A stretch of DNA of 64,000 nt, taken from assembly GCF_022788715.1 (NCBI RefSeq), contig NZ_CP085167.1, positions 1,299,001-1,363,000 on the forward strand. The letters run 5' to 3'. Of this stretch, positions 44,321-51,900 are shown one piece after another. Made by a program: the position numbers and the translations under genes. How positions within the stretch are numbered: position 1 is the stretch's first letter; every line of letters starts with the position of its first letter. Below the pieces are notes generated by a model that made no database searches, was not told the origin of the DNA, and saw only the letters and a program-made list of their open reading frames with translations. The DNA is from Sulfitobacter sp. DSM 110093 (GTDB taxonomy: Bacteria; Pseudomonadota; Alphaproteobacteria; Rhodobacterales; Rhodobacteraceae).

Positions 44321-45160
44321 CTACCGCTGGCGCCGCGCCATGAAGGCCAGCCGCTCGAACAGATGCACGTCCTGCTCGTTCTTCAGCAGCGCCCCATGCA
44401 GTTTGGGCAGGGCGTTGGGGCCATCCTTGGCCAGATCCTCGGCATCCATATCCTCGGCAAGCAGCAGCTTTAGCCAATCCAGCACTTCGGATGTCGAAGG
44501 TTTCTTCTTCAGCCCCTGCTGCTCACGGATTTCGTAGAATTGCGTCAGCGCCGTGGTTAGCAACTGCTGCTTAATGCCCGGATGGTGCACTTCGACGATC
44601 TGCTTCAGCGTCTCCATTTCTGGGAAGCGGATGTAGTGAAAGAAACAGCGGCGCAGGAAAGCGTCGGGGAGTTCTTTTTCGTTGTTCGAGGTGATGATGA
44701 CGATGGGCCGCTGGCGCGCGCGGATTGTCTCGCCCGTCTCATAGACATAGAATTCCATCTTATCGAGTTCCTGCAACAGATCGTTGGGGAATTCGATATC
44801 GGCCTTGTCGATCTCATCGATCAGCAGCACGACCTTTTCATCGGCGTCGAAGGCCTGCCAGAGCTTGCCCTTGCGGATGTAGTTTTTGACGTCATGCACG
44901 CGCTCATCGCCCAATTGGCTGTCGCGCAGGCGGTTCACGGCGTCGTATTCATAAAGCCCCTGCTGCGCGCGTGTGGTCGATTTGATGTTCCACTCGATCA
45001 TGCGCAGGCCCAAGGCGTCGCTGACCTGCCGTGCCAATTCGGTTTTGCCGGTGCCCGGCTCGCCTTTCACCAGAAGCGGACGCTCCAAGGTAACCGCCGC
45101 ATTCACGGCGATTTTCAGGTCGTCGGTGGCGACGTAGTCTTTGGTGCCTTGAAATTTCAT
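44321..45160 (-). CDS. MoxR-family AAA+ ATPase
   Basis: A 279-aa ATPase. Walker A is VKGEPGTGKTELARQ (about residues 37-50), Walker B is VVLLIDEIDKADIEFPN, sensor 1 is VIITSNNEKELPDAFLRRC, including the arginine finger region. MoxR ATPases act with VWA proteins as chaperones; the VWA gene 1.8 kb downstream is the likely partner, although a terminator lies between them. Divergent from dksA. Confidence 0.92.
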   Translation of the reverse strand: MKFQGTKDYVATDDLKIAVNAAVTLERPLLVKGEPGTGKTELARQVSDALGLRMIEWNIKSTTRAQQGLYEYDAVNRLRDSQLGDERVHDVKNYIRKGKLWQAFDADEKVVLLIDEIDKADIEFPNDLLQELDKMEFYVYETGETIRARQRPIVIITSNNEKELPDAFLRRCFFHYIRFPEMETLKQIVEVHHPGIKQQLLTTALTQFYEIREQQGLKKKPSTSEVLDWLKLLLAEDMDAEDLAKDGPNALPKLHGALLKNEQDVHLFERLAFMARRQR

Positions 45161-45328
45161 CTTGTTTTCAACCTCGTGTGACGGGCGCTTGATCCTTGGC
45201 CTTTAACCAAAAATCAAAGGGATTGTGTAGTGACAATTGTTACCCGCTCAGATAGACGCTGCGGCAGGGAAGATGTCGGGAGACAGGCCTTTTTAATGTC
45301 TGAATTGAAAACCGCCGGGGAAAAACAG

Positions 45329-45751
45329 ATGAAGCAGGAAGTTTTCCTGCCGGACGATTACAGTCCGGCTGAGGACGAGCCATTCATGAATGACCGTCAG
45401 CTTGAGTACTTTCGTCGCAAGCTGATCAATTGGAAATCGGAACTGTTGGCAGGCAGCCGTGACACCATTGAAGCATTGCAAGACGGCACCCGGAACATTC
45501 CGGATGTGACCGACCGTGCGTCGGAAGAGACCGACCGCGCGCTGGAACTGCGCACCCGTGACCGGGCGCGTAAACTGGTTGGCAAGATCGATGCGGCGCT
45601 GCGCCGGATTGATGAGGGTGAATTCGGGTACTGCATGAAAACCGGTGATCCGATCTCGCTTAAACGGTTGGATGCACGGCCTATTGCGACCATGACGCTT
45701 GAGGCGCAAGAGCGTCACGAGCGGCGCGAAAAAGTCCACCGTGACGACTGA
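45329..45751 (+). CDS. dksA: DksA-family RNA polymerase regulator with degenerate zinc finger
   Basis: A 140-aa coiled-coil protein that enters the RNA polymerase secondary channel and works with ppGpp. Seen: MNDRQLEYFRRKLINWK, the coiled-coil tip NIPDVTDRASEETDRALELR with the conserved Asp residues, and EGEFGYCMKTGDPISLKRLD. Of the four zinc-finger Cys of E. coli DksA only the first remains (C102); the others are Thr, Thr and Ala. A single-Cys form is known in Rhodobacter, so it is expected to be active. ATG 45329 matches homologue starts; ATG 45296 is an alternative. Confidence 0.9.
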   Translation: MKQEVFLPDDYSPAEDEPFMNDRQLEYFRRKLINWKSELLAGSRDTIEALQDGTRNIPDVTDRASEETDRALELRTRDRARKLVGKIDAALRRIDEGEFGYCMKTGDPISLKRLDARPIATMTLEAQERHERREKVHRDD

Positions 45752-45766
45752 AGCCATTTAGAACAC

Positions 45767-45800
45767 CACAAACGCCGAGGCTCACGCTTCGGCGTTTGTG
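45767..45800 (+). terminator. dksA terminator
   Basis: A 12-bp perfect stem (CACAAACGCCGA with TCGGCGTTTGTG, 10-nt loop) 15 nt past the dksA stop. The run after it is ATTTAGG, so T content is modest. Confidence 0.8.
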
Positions 45801-45835
45801 ATTTAGGCATAATTTAAGCGCGGTCTGAGGCTGGC

Positions 45836-47002
45836 ATGAAACCTTCCAATGCGATTGTCGTCGGTGGCGGGATCGGCGGGCTGGCGCTGGCCACCGCGTT
45901 GGCACGCAAGGGCGTGGCCGTAACCCTGCTGGAGCAGGCCGAGAGATTTTCCGAAATCGGTGCCGGGCTACAGATCAGCCCCAATGGCCTTGCCGTGCTG
46001 CGCGCCCTTGGGTTGGAGCGTGGTTTAAAAGCCCGCGGCGCGGTACGGGGGCAGGCGGTGCGCTTGTGCGATTATGCTAAGGGCGCGCAGGTCGCGCGGC
46101 TTGATCTGATGCGCTTGGCTGATGATCAGCGCTATTACTTTCTCCACCGTGCCGATCTGATCGATCTGCTGCGCGAGGCTGCGCAGCGCGAAAATGTAAG
46201 TTTCGAGACCGGTGCACAGGTCGCCTCTATCCATCCCGGCGCATTGCCTCAGGTCCAGATGGCGCGTGGCGGGCGGCGGCGGGCCGAGCTTGTGGTGGCC
46301 GCTGATGGCATCCATTCTGTCGGGCGGGTGCAGTTGAACGGAGCCGATCAAGCTAGGTTTTCGGGCCAAGTCGCGTGGCGTGCGCTGATCCCCAATGACA
46401 TCAATCATGGGCCGGAGGCACGGGTCACCATGGGGCCGGGGCGGCATTTGGTCAGCTATCCGCTGCGCGAGGGGCGCATGATTAACCTTGTCGCCGTAGA
46501 AGAACGCCCCGATTGGGCCGCCGAAGGCTGGCATCACAGCGATGATCCCGCCAACCTGCGCCGGGCCTTCGCCAGTTTTGGCGGCGAAGCCGCGCAGATG
46601 ATGCAAGCCGTGCGCGAGGCGACCCTTTGGGGGCTGCATTACCACCCGGTCGCCAGTGAATGGCACGCAGAGGGGGTGGCGCTGATGGGCGATGCGGCGC
46701 ATCCGACGTTGCCCTTTTTGGCACAGGGGGCGAATATGGCGTTGGAGGATGCATGGGTCTTGGCCGATCATCTTAGCCGCCTGCCACGCGACGAAGCCCT
46801 TGCCGCCTACCAATCCGCCCGCATTGATCGCGCGCGGCGCATCGTTAAAACGTCAGAAGGCAATGCCGCACGATATCACCTGCGGCCCGGTCCCATTCGG
46901 CTGGCAGCCCATAGCGGATTGCGCATCGCCTCAAAACTCGCGCCCGGTGCGATGCTAGGCGCGTTTAATTGGCTCTACGCCCATGACGTTACCAAAGGGT
47001 AA
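45836..47002 (+). CDS. FAD-dependent aromatic monooxygenase
   Basis: A 388-aa flavoprotein of the class A (UbiH/salicylate hydroxylase) type, which hydroxylates an aromatic ring with NAD(P)H and O2. Seen: the FAD dinucleotide motif AIVVGGGIGGLALATALARK, LQISPNGLAVLRALGL, VVAADGIHS (the second FAD contact) and ALMGDAAHPTLPFLAQGANM (ribityl contact), then EDAWVLADHL. It most resembles salicylate or 3-hydroxybenzoate 6-hydroxylases, but the substrate cannot be fixed. No ring-cleavage gene is adjacent. Confidence 0.88.
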   Translation: MKPSNAIVVGGGIGGLALATALARKGVAVTLLEQAERFSEIGAGLQISPNGLAVLRALGLERGLKARGAVRGQAVRLCDYAKGAQVARLDLMRLADDQRYYFLHRADLIDLLREAAQRENVSFETGAQVASIHPGALPQVQMARGGRRRAELVVAADGIHSVGRVQLNGADQARFSGQVAWRALIPNDINHGPEARVTMGPGRHLVSYPLREGRMINLVAVEERPDWAAEGWHHSDDPANLRRAFASFGGEAAQMMQAVREATLWGLHYHPVASEWHAEGVALMGDAAHPTLPFLAQGANMALEDAWVLADHLSRLPRDEALAAYQSARIDRARRIVKTSEGNAARYHLRPGPIRLAAHSGLRIASKLAPGAMLGAFNWLYAHDVTKG

Positions 47003-47034
47003 AGGCCACCGACCAACGCCGATGGCCCACAGGC

Positions 47035-48084
47035 TTAGCCTGCCCGTTGCAGCATCCCGAAAAGGTCGCGCGGATCATCCGGATCGGCCAGCAGATCAAG
47101 CGATTGGAACAGCCCCGTCTCGGCGATTTGATCACGGACATAGCGCAGGGCCGAGAAATCCTCGATTGCGAAGCCTACGGAGTCGAAGAGCGTGATCTGC
47201 TCCGCCGTCCGGCGGCCTTCGGCCTGACCGGTCAGCACCTGCCAGATCTCGGTCACCGGGTGGTCAGCCTCAAGCTGCTGGATCTCACCCTCGATGCGGG
47301 TCTGCTCGGGGTATTCCACGAAGATGCCCGAACGGTGCAGGATCGCGGGCGCGAGTTCCGTCTTGCCCGGGCAGTCTCCGCCAATTGCATTGATATGCAC
47401 GCCAGAGCCCACCATATTGTCGGTCAGGATCGTGGCGTATTGCTTGTCCGCCGTGCAGGTGGTGATGATCTGCGCGCCAAGGATCGCGTCCTCTGCCGTC
47501 TCGCATTCAACAACCTTGATGCCATGCCCTGCAAGGTTGCGCGCGCATTTCGCGGTTGCCGCGCGGTCGATGTCATAAAGCCGTACCTCGTCCACGCCGC
47601 AGATCGCCTTCATCGCAAGGCTTTGGAATTCGGACTGTGCACCATTGCCGATCATCGCCATGACATGGCTGCCCTTGGGCGCCAGCAGTCGCGCCACCAC
47701 GGCAGAAGTCGCCGCGGTGCGCAGGGCCGTCAGGATCGTCATCTCGGTCAGCAACACCGGGTAGCCATTATCGACATTCGCCAGCAGCCCAAAGGCCGTC
47801 ACGGTCTGGAACCCGTCTTTGGTGTTGTCGGGGTGGCCGTTGACGTATTTAAAACCGTAAACATCGCCGTCAGAGGTAGGCATCAGTTCAATCACGCCCT
47901 TCTCGGAATGGCTCGCCACGCGGGGGGTCTTGTCGAAAAGCTCCCAGCGTTTGAAGTCGGCCTCGATATACTCGGCCAGCCCGCGCAGCATGTCTTCGAC
48001 GCCGATATGGTGGATCAGTTTCATCATTTGATCGACAGAAACAAAAGGCACCAGCGCCTTTTCGGAGGGTTTGAGATTGGTCAT
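47035..48084 (-). CDS. Ornithine cyclodeaminase
   Basis: A 349-aa NAD-dependent enzyme of the OCD/mu-crystallin family that turns ornithine into proline and ammonia. Seen: MPTSDGDVYGFKYVNGHPDN, TALRTAATSAVVARLLAP, the Rossmann motif AMIGNGAQSEFQSLAM, and INAIGGDCPGKTELAP with the catalytic Asp. The arginase gene lies immediately upstream (15-bp gap), so together they convert arginine to proline plus urea and ammonia, a standard arginine-catabolic pair. Confidence 0.93.
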   Translation of the reverse strand: MTNLKPSEKALVPFVSVDQMMKLIHHIGVEDMLRGLAEYIEADFKRWELFDKTPRVASHSEKGVIELMPTSDGDVYGFKYVNGHPDNTKDGFQTVTAFGLLANVDNGYPVLLTEMTILTALRTAATSAVVARLLAPKGSHVMAMIGNGAQSEFQSLAMKAICGVDEVRLYDIDRAATAKCARNLAGHGIKVVECETAEDAILGAQIITTCTADKQYATILTDNMVGSGVHINAIGGDCPGKTELAPAILHRSGIFVEYPEQTRIEGEIQQLEADHPVTEIWQVLTGQAEGRRTAEQITLFDSVGFAIEDFSALRYVRDQIAETGLFQSLDLLADPDDPRDLFGMLQRAG

Positions 48085-48099
48085 GTTCAGGTCTTTCTA

Positions 48100-49023
48100 T
48101 CAGTAGGCACGGGTGGGGCGGTCAAACACGCGGCGGCCAAAGGCCGATGCGGTGAGGTCCACCATCAGCTGCGCGGTACGGCCACGCTCATCAAGGAAGG
48201 GGTTCAACTCGACAAGATCGAGTGACGTCATCAGCCCGCTGTCGTGCAGCATTTCCATGACCAGATGGCCCTCGCGCACTGTGGCACCGCCCGGCACGGT
48301 GGTGCCCACGGCAGGGGCCACGGAGGGGTCGAGGAAATCCACATCAAGCGACACATGCAGCATCCCGCCCGCCGCTTCGACCTTGTCGAGGAAGCGCTGC
48401 AAGGGTTTGGCAATGCCGCTCTCGTCGATCTCACGCATGTCGACGTAAGTCACGGTGGTCTCCTGCAAGGCTGCGCGTTCGAGGGCATCGACAGAGCGCA
48501 GCCCGATCATGGCGATATTGTCATGGGGCAGGGGCGTTTCGATCTTTGGAAAGCCGTCAAACCCGTCGCGCCCGGTAACATAGCCCAAAGGGGTGCCGTG
48601 CAGGTTGCCGCTGTCGCTGGTCTGTGGCGTGTGAAAATCCGTATGCGCATCAAGCCAAAGTACGAAAAGCGGGCGGCCTGCCTTTTCGGCATGGCGCATT
48701 GCGCCCAAGACGGTGCCAAGCGCCAGCGCGTGGTCGCCGCCCATGAAGATCGGCAAGCCGTCGTCCATCGCCGCATCGGCAGCCGCTGCAAGGCTTTCGG
48801 TCCAAGCGATCGTCTCTTCCAGCGCGTGCAGTTTTTCATGCGCTTGCGGTTGATAAGAGGCCGGGGCAACATTGCCACGGTCACTGACGCTATGGCCAAG
48901 GTCGCGCAATGCTTGCTCTAGACCGGCGGTGCGATAGGCGTCTGGGCCCATCAGGCAGCCGCGACGACGCTTGCCGCTGTCCAGTGGCACACCCAGTAAA
49001 ATGCAATTCTGTTCGTTCGACAT
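48100..49023 (-). CDS. rocF: Arginase
   Basis: A 307-aa manganese enzyme hydrolysing arginine to ornithine and urea. All metal motifs are present: FMGGDHALALG, LWLDAHTDFHTP and LDVDFLDPSVAPAVGT; GCLMGPDAYRTAGL is the usual start region. ATG 49023 has GAGGAG upstream, but that site is partly inside a hairpin (49034-49052), suggesting control of translation. First gene of the arginase-cyclodeaminase unit; no Lrp/ArgR-type regulator is adjacent. Confidence 0.94.
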   Translation of the reverse strand: MSNEQNCILLGVPLDSGKRRRGCLMGPDAYRTAGLEQALRDLGHSVSDRGNVAPASYQPQAHEKLHALEETIAWTESLAAAADAAMDDGLPIFMGGDHALALGTVLGAMRHAEKAGRPLFVLWLDAHTDFHTPQTSDSGNLHGTPLGYVTGRDGFDGFPKIETPLPHDNIAMIGLRSVDALERAALQETTVTYVDMREIDESGIAKPLQRFLDKVEAAGGMLHVSLDVDFLDPSVAPAVGTTVPGGATVREGHLVMEMLHDSGLMTSLDLVELNPFLDERGRTAQLMVDLTASAFGRRVFDRPTRAY

Positions 49024-49030
49024 GGGGGGA

Positions 49031-49052
49031 CTCCTCAGGTGTTTCACCTGAG
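49031..49052 (-). promoter_or_regulatory. Hairpin overlapping the arginase ribosome binding site
   Basis: CTCAGGTG (as minus-strand RNA) pairs with CACCTGAG around a 3-nt loop, 8 bp perfect, and the closing GAG of the stem is the first half of the GAGGAG ribosome binding site for rocF. When folded, translation would be hampered; a protein or tRNA-like ligand could change this. It could also be a DNA operator. Confidence 0.6.
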
Positions 49053-49158
49053 ATAGTCCGTTCATCTGTCTAACGACAAGCCGCCAAACTGTCCGATTTG
49101 CAAGGTGGATTGATCATTGTGGAGGTTTGGATGTTCAAAATAAGCATTCTAACCGACG

Positions 49159-49626
49159 TTAAACCACCTTGCGTGCCGCTGCGATCCAGAGACCTGCCAA
49201 AGCCAGCGAAAAAACCGCATTCCAGCCCGCCATGGACAGCCCGAGCAACTGCCAGACGATCTCATCACACATGACCAAGCCGCTGGGGCCGTCGGTCGAC
49301 AACAGCGACCCGCCGTCAAGACTGCCCAGATCCATACCTCCCCCGGTGCAGGAACTCGGGCCCGGCCACCAACCCCATTCTACGCCTGCGTGATAGGCCC
49401 CGATCAGCCCTGTCACGGCTGCCGACACAGCGCCAAACCATGCAAGAACACGCGGTCCGCCCAACAGCAAAATCGCCCCGATCAGCACCGCCGCCGCATG
49501 GGGCCAACGCTGCCAGAGGCACATCTGACAGGGCGCATAGCCGCCCAAGTGCTGAAATCCGAAAGCGCCGAGCAGCAGCGCGGCAGAGCCGAGCGTCGCC
49601 AATGAAGTCAGTGCTTTACCCGTCAT
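49159..49626 (-). CDS. dsbB: Disulfide bond formation protein B
   Basis: A 155-aa, four-helix inner-membrane quinone reductase that re-oxidises DsbA. Both Cys pairs are present: GGYAPCQMCLWQRW (CQMC) in the first periplasmic loop and SSCTGGG with VMCDEIVW in the second. Its ATG overlaps the stop of the YqaA-like gene upstream. Likely electron acceptor for the DsbA-type proteins at 20.7-22 kb. Confidence 0.92.
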   Translation of the reverse strand: MTGKALTSLATLGSAALLLGAFGFQHLGGYAPCQMCLWQRWPHAAAVLIGAILLLGGPRVLAWFGAVSAAVTGLIGAYHAGVEWGWWPGPSSCTGGGMDLGSLDGGSLLSTDGPSGLVMCDEIVWQLLGLSMAGWNAVFSLALAGLWIAAARKVV

Positions 49627-50201
49627 AGAACCTTTACCACCATAAAGCCGCCAATCAGTAGGGCGACGGCCAATGTGAACATCAAACCCAATCGGCGTTC
49701 AATGAAATCTCGGATCGGTGCGCCAAACCGCCACAGCAGGCCAGCCACCACGAAGAACCGCAGCCCTCGCGCAAGGATTGAGGTCATGATGAATGTGCCA
49801 AGCGGCATCCCCGTCCAGCCCGACATGATCGTGATGACCTTGTAAGGAAAGGGCGTGACCCCCGCGACCAGCACCGCCCAGAACCCCATATCGTTGAAAC
49901 GGGTCGAAAATTCCGCCATGGCGTCTGCCTTACCTAGGCTTGCAAGGATCGGCTGGCCGAGGCTTTCAAAGGCGAGCGCGCCGATGGCATAGCCCAAAAG
50001 CCCGCCCAAGACCGAAGCGAGCAGCGCCACCCCAGCAATCAACCAAGCGCGGCGCGGCCGCGCGATGATCATCGGAATCATCAGAATGTCAGGGGGAATG
50101 GGAAAGAATGAACTTTCAACGAATGCCACAACGGCAAGGGCCCAAAGGGCGTGGCGATGTTGGGCCAGGCCCAAGGTCCAGTCATAGAGGCGGCGGATCA
50201 T
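49623..50201 (-). CDS. YqaA/DedA-like VTT-domain membrane protein
   Basis: A 192-aa inner-membrane protein of the SNARE-associated/VTT family. Seen: VAFVESSFFPIPPDILMIPM (the re-entrant loop with Glu and Pro), LGGLLGYAIGALAFE, and FWAVLVAGVTPFPYKVITIMSG, typical of the YqaA subgroup. These proteins are linked to lipid scrambling or proton-motive-force upkeep. ATG 50201 has GGAG at 8 nt. Coupled to dsbB by an ATGA overlap. Confidence 0.87.
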   Translation of the reverse strand: MIRRLYDWTLGLAQHRHALWALAVVAFVESSFFPIPPDILMIPMIIARPRRAWLIAGVALLASVLGGLLGYAIGALAFESLGQPILASLGKADAMAEFSTRFNDMGFWAVLVAGVTPFPYKVITIMSGWTGMPLGTFIMTSILARGLRFFVVAGLLWRFGAPIRDFIERRLGLMFTLAVALLIGGFMVVKVL

Positions 50202-50325
50202 TCGGGGGGCTCCGGCTGTTTTATATGCATCACCATGTCGCGTGACCAAGGTCAAGCAAACAGGACTTAGATTTTGTGAAAATCCTCTTGCTCACACCGT
50301 CTTTGCAGGCTACATCGCCCCACGT

Positions 50326-50409
50326 GCCCAAGTGGCGGAATGGTAGACGCAGGGGATTCAAAATCCCCCGCCGCGAGGCGTGCCGGTTCGAGTCCGGCCT
50401 TGGGTACCA
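50326..50409 (+). tRNA. tRNA-Leu (anticodon CAA)
   Basis: An 84-nt class II tRNA with a long variable arm (CGCCGCGAGGCG) and encoded CCA. Acceptor GCCCAAG pairs with CTTGGGT; the anticodon stem GGGGA/TCCCC encloses TTCAAAA, giving CAA for UUG codons. A terminator follows, then a decayed recombinase gene. Confidence 0.95.
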
Positions 50410-50415
50410 ATATAC

Positions 50416-50454
50416 AAATACCTGATCTTCTGACGGAAGATCAGGTATTTTGTT
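50416..50454 (+). terminator. tRNA-Leu terminator
   Basis: A 15-bp perfect stem (50416-50430 with 50436-50450, 5-nt loop) directly after the tRNA, followed by TGTTTTC. Confidence 0.9.
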
Positions 50455-50530
50455 TTCTGAGGGCCTTTGTTTTGAGGTTCCGATCACGTGACTCACACAA
50501 ATGCCTCTCACTAGGCTGTTCTCGCGTTGT

Positions 50531-50752
50531 TCATCCATGTCTTTCTTGGGCAGACCGACTGAGCTTTTTCCTGCTGGCGTCGTTCCCATATTACGCGACC
50601 ATCTCAGCGCTTTGACCTGTGACCGCCTGGATCTCAGCATTGCTCGCTCTGGCTTCGGCAGGCTCGACAATAGCGAGTTTGCGTAGAGCATGAAGCACGT
50701 AAGGATAGGCATGTTTGCCGAGTGCCCCGCGCGGAAAGTTTATTCGACCGGG
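50531..50752 (-). pseudogene. Decayed tyrosine recombinase (integrase), C-terminal remnant
   Basis: The minus-strand frame ending at TGA 50531 reads HAYPYVLHALRKLAIVEPAE, then ASNAEIQAVTGQSAEMVA, an internal stop (TAA), then YGNDASRKKLSRSAQERHG. This is the C-terminal catalytic end of a phage-type integrase: HxLR box (HALRK), TGxxS box and the MVAxY segment carrying the nucleophilic Tyr, with the stop replacing the residue just before that Tyr. The frame is closed upstream by TGA at 50753-50755 and no N-terminal part is found. It sits 120 bp from the 3' end of tRNA-Leu, the usual place of an integrase. The remaining 50455-50855 gap shows no other gene. Confidence 0.75.
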
Positions 50753-50855
50753 TCACCGGTCAGCTTGATTTTCGCTGCGCTTGATGCATGCAAATGGATG
50801 AGCTAGCGTTCTTCCGAGAGGCGCCAATACGCTGGTTTCTAAGGGGTATGCGATC

Positions 50856-51800
50856 ATGAAAGCATTGAGCCGGATCTCGACGGAATCCACGCCCATCGAA
50901 GTGCTGCGCGACGATATTCTACAAATCTGCGGTGCGTTCGAGGTGGAACCCGCGCGCCGCGATGGGCCGTCTCATGGTCGGGCGCGTAAGCGGGGGATGG
51001 GCGGCTTTGACGCCGCACTGGTCTCGCTCGACGCTCAGGAAGCAGCCCGGACTCAGACCTGCATTCGGCGCGATCCGGGCGAATATTTCTTTATGCTGGT
51101 GCAGGATGTCGGCGAATGTGTGGTGCATCAAAGCGGCGCATCAACCCTTCTGCGGCAGGGCGACATGTTCATCGTCGACGCGACCCGCCCCTCGAAATTT
51201 GTCTATGACGGGCAATTGGCGCATCAGATTTCAGTGCATCTTCCGCGGGATGAGATGATCGGCAGGTTCGGCGCTATCTGTGACGGCGGGGTGGCGATCG
51301 ACCGCAATGACCCGCTGTGGCTGGCGCTGCGCGCAGTGCTCTACAAGATGATGCACTGCCCGCCCGAAACCGGCTTGCAGTTGAGCGAAGCGTTCTATGG
51401 GCTGATGGGGGCCTATTTCCACGAGCGGCGTAGCCAGACCTTGGATGCACGTGGGCAGGTCATGGAGCGCGCATTGCAACTCATGACCCGCCACTACCGC
51501 GACCCGCAGTTCGGGCCAAGCGCTTTGGCGCTGCACTTGGGCGTATCGCTGCGCAGCCTGCAACGCTATTTTGAACCCTTGGGTGAAACGCCGGGTCAAC
51601 GTCTGCTGCAACTGCGTTTGACCCAAGCGCATGCAGAACTCTCTCGCCGTGGGGGTAAAGAGGTCGCTGTCGCCGACTGCGCCTATAGCTGTGGCTTTAA
51701 CGATCTTTCGCATTTCTACCGCGCCTTCCGGCAGCGTTACGGCATGACCCCCGGTGCCGTTGTCGCACAGGCCCGCAGTGGTGGCGCGATCGTCCAATAG
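50856..51800 (+). CDS. AraC-family regulator (FeaR-like)
   Basis: A 314-aa activator. The N-terminal 200 residues form a cupin-like sensor domain (PGEYFFMLVQDVGECVVHQS, LRQGDMFIVDATRPSKFVYD), a pattern of the AraC_binding_2 domain of FeaR. The C-terminal AraC HTH follows (FGPSALALHLGVSLRSLQRYF, then VADCAYSCGFNDLSHFYRAF). It precedes the aldehyde dehydrogenase and copper amine oxidase genes on the same strand, exactly the partners that FeaR activates in E. coli, so an amine-responsive activator is likely. Confidence 0.87.
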   Translation: MKALSRISTESTPIEVLRDDILQICGAFEVEPARRDGPSHGRARKRGMGGFDAALVSLDAQEAARTQTCIRRDPGEYFFMLVQDVGECVVHQSGASTLLRQGDMFIVDATRPSKFVYDGQLAHQISVHLPRDEMIGRFGAICDGGVAIDRNDPLWLALRAVLYKMMHCPPETGLQLSEAFYGLMGAYFHERRSQTLDARGQVMERALQLMTRHYRDPQFGPSALALHLGVSLRSLQRYFEPLGETPGQRLLQLRLTQAHAELSRRGGKEVAVADCAYSCGFNDLSHFYRAFRQRYGMTPGAVVAQARSGGAIVQ

Positions 51801-51900
51801 GGCTGTCGCGTTATCCCAAGATGCCCATCCGATCCGCGCCTAACCTCTAAGCTGAGGAGGCGTTTCGGCACAGTGCCGGAACGGGATGACGGAGGACATT

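Noticed and set aside
50230..50712. 160-codon minus-strand frame across tRNA-Leu
   Set aside because: Its middle is the tRNA read backwards (WYPRPDSNRH type product), a common false gene; the integrase remnant lies in a different frame.
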